The notes: generated by a model from the sequence alone, not told the origin. A stretch of 64,000 bases of DNA from Candidatus Pullichristensenella stercorigallinarum (GCA_018712945.1 DVFZ01000051.1:1-64000), one strand, 5' to 3'; shown: positions 30,886 through 40,355, numbered from the stretch's first letter. Program-made: numbers and translations.

Positions 30886-33800
30886 ATGACAGTTACGCAG
30901 GCGCGCGCACGGCGCGGTTGGAAAACGCTGGCCGCACTGGTGGCGCTGGCGTTGCTTTTGCTTCCCTGCGCTCCGGGACGGATGGCGCTGGCGGCCTCGG
31001 ATGGCATGGTTCGCGTGCGGCTGACGCGCCTGGGCACGCGGCAAAGCCTGTCGTTCACAACCTCCTGCGCCTACTATGTAAACGGCAATACCGCCCACGC
31101 CATCCCCTCCGGGGCGCAGGCCACGGTGGAACTGGCGGGCGGGGAACTGTATCTGACCGTGAACGGCGCGCGCACCGCGCTGGGGGCTTCCTGCACGCTC
31201 GCGCGCGCTCAGCGCGGCAACGTCGGGCTGCGCTTCACGTCGCCCTCGTATTCGGGCATCTATGCGGGCGATCTGCTGCTCTCCATTTCCGGCGGGGCCA
31301 TCGTGCCGGTGCTCAGGATTTACATAGAGGACTATCTCTACGGCGTGGTCGGCTATGAAATGTCCAATTCCTGGCCGCTGGAGGCGCTCAAGGCGCAGGC
31401 CGTGGCCGCGCGCAACTACGCGCTGCGCTGCATGGCCACGCGCAATTCAAACGCCTGGCATCTGGTGGATACCGCCACCGACCAGGTGTACCGCGGCTAC
31501 ACTGCCGCTTACGCCCGCGTAATCCAGGCCGTGGATGAAACGCGCGGCATGGCCCTGTATGCCGGTTCGTCCCTCGCATCGTGCTATTACAGCGCCAGCA
31601 ACGGCGGGCAGACCGAATCCACGCGCAATGTGTGGGGCGGCTCCCTTGCGTACAGCACCGTCAAGGACGATCCCTACGACCTGGCCAACCCCTCGGCCAC
31701 TGCGCGGCGCGCCGTCATCCGCCGCGACGCCGCCGGCCTGGAGGAAGAATTGCTTGCGGCGCTTCAGGATGGCGCGGCGGCCCAGGGCGTTCCCAATGCC
31801 TCCGTCACGGCCATCCTCGCCGTCGAGCCGCATTCGCCCAAATACGCCGCCCCCAGCCGCCTGTATCAAAAACTGCGCTTTACCATCGAGGTATCCAATG
31901 GGGGAACGGCGCGGCAGTTGGATGTGGACGTGGATACCTACGGCGCGCTGGAAAGCTGGTACAATTTGAGCATCAATTCCTCCAGCAACGAAACCGTGTG
32001 GGTGGAGGAGGACGGCGAAGCATTCACCGTCACCTTCCGCCGCTGGGGGCATGGCGTGGGCATGAGCCAGCGCGGCGCGCAAACCATGGCCCAGCAGGGC
32101 ATGGGCTATGCCGAGATCCTCTCCTTTTACTACCCGGGCACAAGGCTCACGCAGCTTTCCCTGACCGACAGCACCGGCAGCGGCATATACGATGGCGAAC
32201 CCCCGGAAAATCCGCTTTTTCGGGCGGTGTGCGTAAGCGGCGCGGACGTGTACGAAAGCGCCTCTACCGGCTCAACCCGCCTGGGCAGCGTGCCCGCCGG
32301 CGCGGTGGTGTATGTATACGAGGCCGGCGGCGCATGGGCGCGCATCGGTTATGAAAGATTGCGCGGCTGGGCGCAAACGGCGCAGTTCTTCCCGCTTGGA
32401 ACGCCGTCGCCTACCGCTTCGCCCTCTGTTTCGCCGTCGCCCTCTGTTTCGCCGTCGCCCTCTGTTTCGCCTTCCGCTTCGCCGCTGCCGACGTCCGCCG
32501 CCGGCCGTCCGGCCGTGGTGACCATGGACTATGCCGATGGGCGGCTCTTTCTGCGCTCCGGCCCCTCGACGCAGACCGACCCCGTGACCACCGTGCGCAA
32601 TGGCGACGTCGTGACCGCCTATGAAGAAAGCGGCGAATGGACGGCGGTGGAAACCGCCGCCGGGCAGCGCGGCTACCTCAAAACCAAGTATCTGGTATTC
32701 ACGCCGCAGGCTACGGCCACGCCGTCGCCCGCTCCCACGGCCACGCCGGGGGCGAGCGCTTCTCCATCGCCCAGCCCTTCGCCGCAGGCCACGGTTACGC
32801 CCACGCCCGCTCCGGCGGCCACGCCCACGCCGTCGCCCGATCCCACTGTGCCTCCGCTCCGGCCCTACGGCGCGTTCGCGCGCGTGGAACTGGCCAACGC
32901 TTCTTCGCGGCTGAACCTGCGCAGCGAGCCGTCCACTACCTCCACCATCCTGGCCCGGCTGAGCAATGGCGACTATGTGGAGATTTTGGCCACAAACAAC
33001 GGCTGGGCGCGCGTGGAAACCTCCTTCGGGCGCGTCGGCTATGTGCAGACGCATTACCTCCGCCGCCTCGACGGCGTGGTGACGCTGCCAACCGCCACCG
33101 CGACGCCTGCGCCCACCCCGGACGCCGTCTACGCGCGCGTGCTGCTGCCCACGGATTCCGCGCGGCTGAACCTGCGCGCGCAGCCCAATACGTCCTCTGC
33201 CATTCTCGGCGTTCTCAGCCACGGTGACTTCGTGCGCGTGCTGTCCATGAGCGGGAGCTGGGCGCATGTGGAAACCAGCGCCGGGCAGACCGGTTATGTG
33301 CAGTCCCGCTATCTCACCGACTTTGACGGCGAGCCTGCCACACCTGCGCCGACCGCCTCGGCCACCCCAACGCCCGCGCCGACGGTCACGCCCGCGCCGA
33401 CGCAAAGCGGCGAATACAGGCGCGTGCAGCTTTCTTCGTCCTCATCGCGGCTGAACCTGCGCGCGCAGCCCAGCACCACGTCGGCCATCCTCGGCAAGCT
33501 CAACCACGGGGAGACGGTGCAGTTGTTGTCCACCAGCGGGAGCTGGGCACATGTGGAAACCAGAGCCGGGCAGACGGGCTATGTGCAAACGCGCTATCTC
33601 ACCAGCGGCGAGGCAGGCGCGACGCCCGCGCCGACGGTCACGCCCGCGCCGACGCAAAGCGGCGAATACAGGCGCGTGCAACTTTCCTCGTCTTCGGCGC
33701 GGCTGAACCTGCGCGCGCAACCCAGCACCACGTCGGCCGTCCTTGGCAGTCTCAGCCACGGGGAGACGGTGCGGTTGCTGTCCACCAGCGGGAGCTGGGC

Positions 33801-34116
33801 GCGCATAGAAACCAGGGGCGGGCAGACGGGCTATGTGCAAACGCGCTATCTCACCCGCGCCGAGGCGGGCGCGACGGCCGTGTCTACCCCCACCCCCTCG
33901 CAGGACGGCGTGATTTACTGTGACCTGCGGGCGCAGGCGACGCGGGACGCGGTGGTGTATGCCCTGCCCGACGGCGGCGCGGACGCGGCCGCCGTCATCC
34001 AGGAAGGTACGATGGTATACGTAAAGGCTTACAACGACGAATGGGCGCGCATTGCCAGCATCGGCGGCCTGCGCAGCGGCTATGTGCTCAAGGCGCACCT
34101 GAGGTTGATTTCATGA
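30886..34116 (+). CDS. Secreted SpoIID/LytB-domain protein with seven SH3-like repeats
   Basis: A 1076-residue exported protein. Residues 1-35 are a signal peptide. A SpoIID/LytB domain (about 120-420) carries YLYGVVGYEMSNSWPLEALKAQAVAARNYAL-type sequence, with the conserved glutamate in GYEMSNSWP, and ends in HGVGMSQRGAQTMA and ILSFYYPGT. SpoIID enzymes cleave glycan strands stripped of peptides. Seven SH3-like wall-binding repeats follow, separated by Ser/Pro and Thr/Pro linkers; repeats five and six are nearly identical. TTGGAGGC before ATG 30886 sets the start. The stop overlaps the next gene. As a large multi-SH3 protein it is unlike the sporulation SpoIID and may act in vegetative wall turnover. 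Confidence 0.88.
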   Translation: MTVTQARARRGWKTLAALVALALLLLPCAPGRMALAASDGMVRVRLTRLGTRQSLSFTTSCAYYVNGNTAHAIPSGAQATVELAGGELYLTVNGARTALGASCTLARAQRGNVGLRFTSPSYSGIYAGDLLLSISGGAIVPVLRIYIEDYLYGVVGYEMSNSWPLEALKAQAVAARNYALRCMATRNSNAWHLVDTATDQVYRGYTAAYARVIQAVDETRGMALYAGSSLASCYYSASNGGQTESTRNVWGGSLAYSTVKDDPYDLANPSATARRAVIRRDAAGLEEELLAALQDGAAAQGVPNASVTAILAVEPHSPKYAAPSRLYQKLRFTIEVSNGGTARQLDVDVDTYGALESWYNLSINSSSNETVWVEEDGEAFTVTFRRWGHGVGMSQRGAQTMAQQGMGYAEILSFYYPGTRLTQLSLTDSTGSGIYDGEPPENPLFRAVCVSGADVYESASTGSTRLGSVPAGAVVYVYEAGGAWARIGYERLRGWAQTAQFFPLGTPSPTASPSVSPSPSVSPSPSVSPSASPLPTSAAGRPAVVTMDYADGRLFLRSGPSTQTDPVTTVRNGDVVTAYEESGEWTAVETAAGQRGYLKTKYLVFTPQATATPSPAPTATPGASASPSPSPSPQATVTPTPAPAATPTPSPDPTVPPLRPYGAFARVELANASSRLNLRSEPSTTSTILARLSNGDYVEILATNNGWARVETSFGRVGYVQTHYLRRLDGVVTLPTATATPAPTPDAVYARVLLPTDSARLNLRAQPNTSSAILGVLSHGDFVRVLSMSGSWAHVETSAGQTGYVQSRYLTDFDGEPATPAPTASATPTPAPTVTPAPTQSGEYRRVQLSSSSSRLNLRAQPSTTSAILGKLNHGETVQLLSTSGSWAHVETRAGQTGYVQTRYLTSGEAGATPAPTVTPAPTQSGEYRRVQLSSSSARLNLRAQPSTTSAVLGSLSHGETVRLLSTSGSWARIETRGGQTGYVQTRYLTRAEAGATAVSTPTPSQDGVIYCDLRAQATRDAVVYALPDGGADAAAVIQEGTMVYVKAYNDEWARIASIGGLRSGYVLKAHLRLIS
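32415..32478 (+). repeat. 18-bp coding tandem repeat in a Ser/Pro linker
   Basis: CCCTCTGTTTCGCCGTCG is repeated about three times and encodes PSVSPS units between SH3-like domains of the SpoIID protein. Confidence 0.75.
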
Positions 34117-35486
34117 AGCGATTGAAAAAGGGTTTTACAGTGCTCGTTGTGTTCTCCTGCCTGACGGCCGGGGCTTTGGCGCAGTCTGTGGACGCCACGG
34201 CGCGCCTGGCCGAGCTTGGTTATCTGCGCGAAGACGCGGAAAACCTGGATGTGGCCGTGCAGAATTTCCAGACCGCCAATGGCCTGGAGGTCACCGGCGG
34301 GCTGGACGAGGCCACGTTGCAGGCGTTGGCAAGCGAAAGCGCGCTTTCCAAGCAGGAGTACCTGCTCTCCGTGGCCGAGAGCTATCCGGAAGAACCGCTC
34401 GTAAGCGGCAAGACCGGCGACAGCGTGCGGCAAATGCAGCAGGCCCTGCGCGACCTGGGCTACTATGAGGGCGAGGCCGACGGCGTGTTCGGCGACGCCA
34501 CCCGCCTGGCGGTGATGGCTTTCCAGACCGCCAACGGCCTCTATGCCAGTGGCGAGGCCGACCGCGCCATGCTCCTGCTTTTGCACGAGGGGCAGACGCT
34601 TTCCTGGCAGGACTTCATTGCCGGCAAGGTGTGCGAACGGGGCGATTCCGGCGCCGGGGTGCGCTCGCTGCAACGGCGGCTCAAGCAAATGGGCTATTAC
34701 GACGGCGAATGCACGGATGTATTCGGCGATTCCACCCAGCGCGCCGTAGAGCGCTTCCAATCCCAAAACGGGCTGGAAATCACCGGCCGCGCCGACGAGG
34801 AAACCTGCCGGCTGCTTTACTCCGGCACGGCCAGCGCCCCGGCGGACGACGGCGTGATGCGTCTGGGCGACGCGGGCGAGGACGTGCGCGAAATGCAGGG
34901 TTTGCTTTCCAACCTCGGCTATCTCAGCCAGAACACCACCGGCGAGTATGGCGCGGACACCTATGTGGCGGTGACGCTGTATCAGATCGCCAACGGCGTT
35001 GCGCCCAGCGGCGAGGCCGACGAAGCGCTGGTGGAATCCATGCGCTCGCAGGATGTGGTGCCTCTTTCCGAGGCGGCAGAGGCGCTGCGCGAAAGCGAAG
35101 CCAGCGTGAACGCGGACACGCTTTCCCGGGTCACGGCCGCGGCTTCCGAAATGCTCGGCCAGGCTTTTGCCGGCAGTGGCGGCAGCCTGTTTCCCGGCTT
35201 TCCCTTTGTGCAATATGTCTATGCCCGCGCCGGGGTGGGCCTGACCGACCCTGGCCGCATCCTCGAGGACGCCGCCGGCCGCGCGTTTGACGCGCAGAGC
35301 ATCTCCGCCGGCGAAGTGGTGGCCCTGGAATTCAGCGGCGAATCCGGCGCGAGCATGCTCTACGCCGTCAGCCTCGGCGGCACGCGCGTGGCCTACGTGG
35401 ATACGTCTACAGGCTATATCGTCTCCGGCGATTTGACGTCGATGCCCTTTAGCAATGCCTATGTGTGGAACTTTTCCCAGCCTTGA
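34113..35486 (+). CDS. Secreted PG-binding repeat protein with degenerate NlpC/P60-like tail
   Basis: A 457-residue exported protein. Residues 1-23 form a signal peptide (ALAQS). Four PG_binding_1-like units follow, with motifs such as VRQMQQALRDLGYYEGEADGVFG and VRSLQRRLKQMGYYDGECTDVFG. The last about 115 residues read like an NlpC/P60 peptidase, but the catalytic DCSGF is replaced by FPGFP before FVQYVYARAGV, and the catalytic histidine position is not a histidine. It overlaps the SpoIID gene as ATGA, so both wall proteins are made together. Confidence 0.8.
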   Translation: MKRLKKGFTVLVVFSCLTAGALAQSVDATARLAELGYLREDAENLDVAVQNFQTANGLEVTGGLDEATLQALASESALSKQEYLLSVAESYPEEPLVSGKTGDSVRQMQQALRDLGYYEGEADGVFGDATRLAVMAFQTANGLYASGEADRAMLLLLHEGQTLSWQDFIAGKVCERGDSGAGVRSLQRRLKQMGYYDGECTDVFGDSTQRAVERFQSQNGLEITGRADEETCRLLYSGTASAPADDGVMRLGDAGEDVREMQGLLSNLGYLSQNTTGEYGADTYVAVTLYQIANGVAPSGEADEALVESMRSQDVVPLSEAAEALRESEASVNADTLSRVTAAASEMLGQAFAGSGGSLFPGFPFVQYVYARAGVGLTDPGRILEDAAGRAFDAQSISAGEVVALEFSGESGASMLYAVSLGGTRVAYVDTSTGYIVSGDLTSMPFSNAYVWNFSQP

Positions 35487-36240
35487 GCGCGGCGTGCCGC
35501 TCCTTCCCGGCGAACGGCTGGACGATTTGCAGTGCGGCGGTTACCGCCTGATCCAGCGCCCGGACGCCTTCCGCTTCGGCACCGATTCGGTGCTGCTGGC
35601 GGATTTTGCCGCGCCCCGGCCGCGCACGCGCGCGGTGGATCTGGGCTGTGGCACCGGGGCGGTGGCCATGCTGATGGCTGCCCATGAACCGGGGCTTTGT
35701 GTGGACGCGGTGGAACTTCAGCCGGATATCGCCGATATGGCGCGCCGCAGCGTGCTGCTCAACGGCCTGGAAGGGCGCATGCGCGTGTTCGCCGCCGATC
35801 TGCGCGACGCGCATACCTTTCTGGGCCACGGGCAATACGCGCTGGCGGTGTGCAATCCCCCCTACGGGCGCGCGGGCGGAACGCTGCCGAGCCGGAACGA
35901 GAGCGTGCGCCTGGCGCGGCATGAATGCGGGCTCACCCCGGGCGACGTGGCCAAAAGCGCGGCGCGGCTGCTCAAAAACGGCGGGCGGCTGTGCGTGGTA
36001 TTTCCCGCGCCGCGGGCGCTGGAGATGATGCGCGCCATGGAGGACCATGGCATCGCCCCCAAGCGCGTGCGTACCGTGCACGGTATGCCGGATCGCGCGC
36101 CCAAATTCGTGCTCATCGACGGCGTGCGCGGCGGCGGAAGCGGCCTGCACTGGCTGCCGCCGCTGGTTTTGCGCACGGCGGACGGCTCGTTCAGCGCCGA
36201 ATGGAAGCGCATTTACCGCGTGGAGGAGGCCCCGGTTTGA
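35455..36240 (+). CDS. tRNA1(Val) A37 N6-methyltransferase-like protein
   Basis: A 261-residue class I methyltransferase. FRFGTDSVLLADFA followed by VDLGCGTGAVAMLMA is the family's N-terminal signature, and VCNPPYGRAGG is the NPPY motif of N6-adenine methyltransferases (TrmN6/YfiC type). The tail is specific to the clostridial form. It overlaps the PG-binding gene by about 30 bases with no clear ribosome-binding site; ATG 35461 is an equally good start. Coupled translation is likely. Confidence 0.85.
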   Translation: MPMCGTFPSLERGVPLLPGERLDDLQCGGYRLIQRPDAFRFGTDSVLLADFAAPRPRTRAVDLGCGTGAVAMLMAAHEPGLCVDAVELQPDIADMARRSVLLNGLEGRMRVFAADLRDAHTFLGHGQYALAVCNPPYGRAGGTLPSRNESVRLARHECGLTPGDVAKSAARLLKNGGRLCVVFPAPRALEMMRAMEDHGIAPKRVRTVHGMPDRAPKFVLIDGVRGGGSGLHWLPPLVLRTADGSFSAEWKRIYRVEEAPV

Positions 36241-36308
36241 GGGCCGCGCCCTGGCTGGGGAAATGCGCGCGGAAATATATGAAGAATTAACATACATCTG
36301 TTATACTT

Positions 36309-36412
36309 TTGACAGATTTGAGCAATCACTTCCGGGTATGCCGGGAAATTGGAAGGCGTATGAGCGCGCTTGACCGTTTGGAAAAACCACTCCCGGATGT
36401 GCCGGGAAATTG
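36309..36412 (+). repeat. Two direct 43-base repeats in the epimerase leader
   Basis: 36309-36351 and 36370-36412 are about 79 percent identical over 43 bases. Each starts TTGAC and ends TGCCGGGAAATTG, with a small CCGG...CCGG stem inside. An extended -10 (TGTTATACT, 36299-36307) precedes them. They lie in the 5' leader of the CapD-type gene and may be regulatory. Confidence 0.65.
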
Positions 36413-36434
36413 CAATTGATGGGAGACATGCTTT

Positions 36435-38315
36435 GTGAGCAAGCTGCTCGGCGGCTCCACCAGCGTGCGCATCCGCAGGTGCGCGTTGATTCTGCTGGAT
36501 CTGGCGCTGCTCTACATAGCGATCGAGCTGGCGGTGGTGTTCCGCTACGATGGCGCGATCAGCCAGACCATGCGCGTCCGGCTCGACCGCCGCATCCCCC
36601 TGCTGATCGTCTTTTATACGGGCGCGCTGATGGCAGGCGGCGTATATCATATGATGTGGCGCTACGCCGGCGCGCGCGAGCTGTTCCGGCTGATGTTCTT
36701 GTGCGCTGTGGCCACGGGCGCGGTGCTTTTGTGCAACCGCGTGTTTGCCTGGCGCATGCCGCGTTCGCTGTTTTCGTTGATCGGCATTTTTGATTTTTTG
36801 CTGGTGGGCGCTTCGCGCTTTGGCTGGAAGATATGCCGCGAGGCCTACTTTGCCCGCCGCAGCGATCCGGATCACAACCGGGTATTGATCGTCGGCGCGG
36901 GCGAGGGCGGCGCTTACGCGGCGCGCGCCTGTCAGGAGGGCCGCCGGCTCACGGGCGTGCCCATCGCCTTTGTGGACGACAACCCGGATAAACGCGGCAT
37001 GCGCGTGTGCGGCATTCCCGTGTTGGGCGAGGTGCAGGACATTCCCGACCTGGTGGAAAACAAGGGCATTTCCGAAATCATCATCGCCATTCCCCACATC
37101 AAGGGCAACCGTCTTAATGAGATTGTATCCGTCTGCAAATCGACCAAGTGCCGCGTGCGCATACTCAACGACCCCGGCGGGCTGGGCGAGCGCAGCGTGG
37201 ATGGGCGGCAAGCCTTCCGCGAGGTCAACACCTCGGACTTCCTCTCCCGCGACGAAGTGACGCTGGATATGGAATCTATCCGCGGCTACCTGTCCGGCAA
37301 GGTGGTGCTGGTCACCGGCGGCGGCGGCTCCATCGGCTCGGAGATCTGCCGCCAGGTGATGCGCTTTGACCCGAAACTTCTGTTGATCTTTGACATTTAC
37401 GAAAACTGCGCCTACGAGTTGGAATGCGAGTTGAAGCAGAACTATGGGCCGGATTGCCCCATCCGCGTGTTGATTGGCAACATTTGCGACCGCGCGGAGC
37501 TGGATAATCTGTTCGACGAATATCATCCCACCATCGTGTTCCACGCCGCCGCGCACAAGCATGTGCCGCTGATGGAGGAAAGCTGCGCAGAGGCCGTGAA
37601 AAACAATGTGTTCGGCACGCTGAACCTGCTTTCCTCGGCCGCGGAGCACGGCGTGGAGCGGCTGGTGCAGCTTTCCACAGACAAGGCGGTCAATCCCACC
37701 AACGTCATGGGCGCCACCAAGCGCGTCACCGAAATGCTCATCCAGAGCTTTGCGCGCAATACGAAGATGCAGTGCATGGCTGTGCGCTTTGGCAACGTGC
37801 TCGGTTCGCACGGCAGCGTCATCCCCCTGTTTGAAGCGCAAATCAAAAAGGGCGGGCCGCTTACGCTCACCCACCCGGATATCACCCGCTATTTCATGAC
37901 CATCCCCGAGGCGGCGCAGCTGGTGTTGCAGGCGGGCGCGCTGGCGGCGGGCGGGGCCATCTATGTGCTGGATATGGGCGAGCCGGTACGCATCAAGGAT
38001 TTGGCCGAAAAGCTGATCCGTTTTTACGGCTACACCCCGGGCGTGGATATGCAAATCAAGATTACCGGCCTGCGCCCCGGCGAAAAGCTCTATGAGGAAT
38101 TGCTCATGGACAAGGAGCGCGACGGCATGACCTCCACCGCGCACCACAAGATATTCGTCGCCCCGCCCATCGTAGTGGATGACAGCATATTCTCCGCCCA
38201 GCTCGACGCTCTGCGCCAGGCCGCCGAACGTGGCGTAAACGCCGAGGTGGTCGAACAACTGCATGAGATCGTCGAGACCTACACGCCGGACGAAAGCGCC
38301 CGGCAGGCGGGATAG
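36435..38315 (+). CDS. CapD/PglF-type nucleoside-diphosphate sugar epimerase/dehydratase
   Basis: A 626-residue membrane enzyme. Four N-terminal membrane helices (about 12-130) are followed by a first Rossmann domain (VLIVGAGEGGAYAAR, about 152-166) and a second catalytic SDR domain (VLVTGGGGSIGSEICRQVM, about 290-308). STDKAVNPTNVMGATKR is the catalytic segment, with Met in place of the SDR tyrosine as usual for this long class. It likely converts UDP-GlcNAc to a 4-keto-6-deoxy sugar for a surface glycan, which fits the glycosyltransferase array 12 kb away. Start GTG 36435 has GGGAG upstream. Confidence 0.88.
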   Translation: MSKLLGGSTSVRIRRCALILLDLALLYIAIELAVVFRYDGAISQTMRVRLDRRIPLLIVFYTGALMAGGVYHMMWRYAGARELFRLMFLCAVATGAVLLCNRVFAWRMPRSLFSLIGIFDFLLVGASRFGWKICREAYFARRSDPDHNRVLIVGAGEGGAYAARACQEGRRLTGVPIAFVDDNPDKRGMRVCGIPVLGEVQDIPDLVENKGISEIIIAIPHIKGNRLNEIVSVCKSTKCRVRILNDPGGLGERSVDGRQAFREVNTSDFLSRDEVTLDMESIRGYLSGKVVLVTGGGGSIGSEICRQVMRFDPKLLLIFDIYENCAYELECELKQNYGPDCPIRVLIGNICDRAELDNLFDEYHPTIVFHAAAHKHVPLMEESCAEAVKNNVFGTLNLLSSAAEHGVERLVQLSTDKAVNPTNVMGATKRVTEMLIQSFARNTKMQCMAVRFGNVLGSHGSVIPLFEAQIKKGGPLTLTHPDITRYFMTIPEAAQLVLQAGALAAGGAIYVLDMGEPVRIKDLAEKLIRFYGYTPGVDMQIKITGLRPGEKLYEELLMDKERDGMTSTAHHKIFVAPPIVVDDSIFSAQLDALRQAAERGVNAEVVEQLHEIVETYTPDESARQAG

Positions 38316-38338
38316 GCGGCCGGGCTTTTCACAAGAAA

Positions 38339-38384
38339 CCATCCCCTTCAGGCTGTGGGCTTGCGCCCTGCCTGTTGGGGATGG
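38339..38384 (+). terminator. Long terminator hairpin after the epimerase gene
   Basis: CCATCCCC and GGGGATGG form the base, with an inner CAGGC...GGGC...GCCC...GCCTG stem, followed by ATTTTC. Confidence 0.75.
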
Positions 38385-38423
38385 ATTTTCTCTCTATCGC
38401 ATTTGTGACCGCAAGGAAAGAGA

Positions 38424-38942
38424 GTGGTTTTTGTGCAGGGCGTAAAACGCAATATGGTACGGCTCCTGCCCCATGACGGCGCATGGGAAGTTGAATTCCG
38501 GGAAACGGAAGCGCGGTTACGGGAGTTGTGGGGCGGCAGCGTTCTGGATGTGCAGCACATCGGCAGCACCGCCGTCAAGGGCATATGGGCAAAGCCAATC
38601 CTTGATGTGGCCGTGGTGGTCAAATCGTATGCGGATATGGATACCGGCGCTTTGGCGGGAGCGGGGTACGAATACCGCGGGGCGCAGCCTCCCAATGGCA
38701 GGCACCTTTTTGTCCTGCGTGGGAAAGACGGCATGTCCTTGCACCATATCCACTGTTATGAACCCAATGCCCCTGATTTTATCCGCTGCGTCGGTTTTCG
38801 GGATTATCTGATTGCGCACCCACAGGTGGCCCTTCAGTATTCACAACTGAAGCGCAGCCTGGCGGAGCAATTTGCGGAAAACCGGGTTGCCTATACCGAA
38901 GCCAAAGGGGAATTTATACGATCCATTTATGAAAAGCTTTGA
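38424..38942 (+). CDS. GrpB family protein (UPF0157)
   Basis: A 172-residue protein of the GrpB/UPF0157 nucleotidyltransferase-like family. VQHIGSTAVKGIWAKPILDVAVVV is the diagnostic stretch (GST and DxxV as in the nucleotidyltransferase fold), and HIHCYEPNAP and FRDYLIAHP follow. The biochemical role is not established, though it is found fused to CoaE kinases in some bacteria. The start is GTG 38424 with GGAAAG upstream; a downstream start is possible. Confidence 0.85.
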   Translation: MVFVQGVKRNMVRLLPHDGAWEVEFRETEARLRELWGGSVLDVQHIGSTAVKGIWAKPILDVAVVVKSYADMDTGALAGAGYEYRGAQPPNGRHLFVLRGKDGMSLHHIHCYEPNAPDFIRCVGFRDYLIAHPQVALQYSQLKRSLAEQFAENRVAYTEAKGEFIRSIYEKL

Positions 38943-38995
38943 AAGCCCTTCGCCGGCCGGCGCTGTATTCTTTGCAGCCGGGCCGGCGGATCTTT

Positions 38996-39829
38996 TTACG
39001 CCCGGCGGCGCGAGGAAAGGACGGTGTAGCCCGTCACCGCCGCCAGCACCACCAGCGCGCCCGCGATGCTCAACGGGCCGGGATTTTCCCCCAGGAACAA
39101 AAAGCACCAGGTGGGGTTGAGGATGGGCTCGATGTTGGAAACAATGGCCGCCGTTACCGACGACACACCCTGGCGCATGCCGATACTGAAGAAGAGATAG
39201 CCCAGCGTCAGGCTCGCCCCCATGCCCAACGCGGCGGCAAAGTGGCCCACATTGGCAGTCACGCCCGCGTCAAAGGGCATATACAAAACCAACAGCGCGG
39301 CAATGAGGTTTCCCTGATAGGAATAGCTCAAAGCGTCGCAGTCCGGCCGGCGCGCGGCCAGATAAACAATGGCATAGGTGAACGCCGAGGAGATGGCCAG
39401 CGCGTTGCCGAGCATCCCGCCTCCGGACAACCCTTGACAGAAACACAAAACCACGCCGAGCAATACAACCAGCACGCTGACCGTATCCAGCCGCGAAGGC
39501 TTTTTGCGCTGTACCACCGCTTCAAAGAGGATGACCACCACCGGCATGGCATATTGCAAAACGATGGCGTTGGCAGCGCTGGTGAGTTTATTTGCGAAGA
39601 CGAACAGTACCGATGTGCCCATCACGCCGAATGCGCCCAGCCAGGTACCGAAAGTGTTGGTCGGCCGGTAGCTTTTGCGCACCGCGCCCAACACGATGGC
39701 GGCGACCAATGCCCGGAACCCGGCGATGGTCAGCGCGTTCCAGGGAACGAGCTTGGATAAAAGTCCGCCGAAGCTCCAGCAGACGCAGGCGAGCAGTATG
39801 CAGGCGATGGATGAACGTTTGGCCGGCAA
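38996..39829 (-). CDS. EamA/DMT-family transporter
   Basis: A 277-residue membrane protein with ten predicted helices in two EamA repeats. CVCWSFGGLLSKLVPWNALTIAGFR opens the first, and VSSVTAAIVSNIEPILNPTWCFLFLGE closes the second, both typical of the drug/metabolite transporter superfamily. Probably an exporter or importer of an amino acid or metabolite; the substrate is unknown. Transcribed alone on the minus strand. Confidence 0.85.
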   Translation of the reverse strand: MPAKRSSIACILLACVCWSFGGLLSKLVPWNALTIAGFRALVAAIVLGAVRKSYRPTNTFGTWLGAFGVMGTSVLFVFANKLTSAANAIVLQYAMPVVVILFEAVVQRKKPSRLDTVSVLVVLLGVVLCFCQGLSGGGMLGNALAISSAFTYAIVYLAARRPDCDALSYSYQGNLIAALLVLYMPFDAGVTANVGHFAAALGMGASLTLGYLFFSIGMRQGVSSVTAAIVSNIEPILNPTWCFLFLGENPGPLSIAGALVVLAAVTGYTVLSSRRRA

Positions 39830-39938
39830 TCAGAAGACCCCTTCCCAGGTAGAATAACCCGTTTGAATGTGAAAATACGGGCAACAGAAATGGCCCTCCC
39901 CGCCGGTGCGGACAGAGGGCCAATGCCTGCCGCGCGGC

Positions 39939-40355
39939 TCAGTACGCTTCTTCCAAAAGCGTGATGCCGTTTTTGCGCAGCGTTTCTTCGGCGCGGGCGC
40001 GGTCTTTCACATAAAAGATCACGCAGGCGTCAACCGACTTGGAAATATAGGCGTATACGTATTCCAGCGAAATGCCTTCCTTTTGCAGAAGCTGCAAAAC
40101 GGCGTTGAGGCCGCCGGGCACGTCGTCCACGCGCACGCAGAGCACTTCGGTGATGGAAACGGTGAAGTGGCGCTCGCGCAGTACCTGCTCGGCCTTCACC
40201 GGGTCGCTGACGATCAGGCGCAAAATGCCGAACTCCACCGTGTCGGCCAACGTAATGGCGCGCACGTCGATGCCGTTGTCGGTCAAGGCCTGGGTAAGCT
40301 CGCAAAGCGTGCCGGTGCGGTTTTCCAGGAATACGGAAAGCTGACGGACAGCCAT
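39939..40355 (-). CDS. Tandem ACT-domain regulatory protein
   Basis: A 138-residue protein made of two ACT domains: VRQLSVFLENRTGTLCELTQ at the start and the second from about residue 70 (RVDDVPGGLNAVLQLLQKEG). ACT pairs bind amino acids. In clostridia such proteins accompany iorAB/paaK and may sense an aromatic amino acid. ATG 40353-40355 has GGAGG 7 bases upstream. It follows iorB closely and is the last gene of the operon. Confidence 0.85.
   Translation of the reverse strand: MAVRQLSVFLENRTGTLCELTQALTDNGIDVRAITLADTVEFGILRLIVSDPVKAEQVLRERHFTVSITEVLCVRVDDVPGGLNAVLQLLQKEGISLEYVYAYISKSVDACVIFYVKDRARAEETLRKNGITLLEEAY

Noticed and set aside
36213-38342. 709-codon open frame on the minus strand
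   Set aside because: Antisense shadow of the CapD-type gene, which has clear Rossmann motifs on the plus strand.
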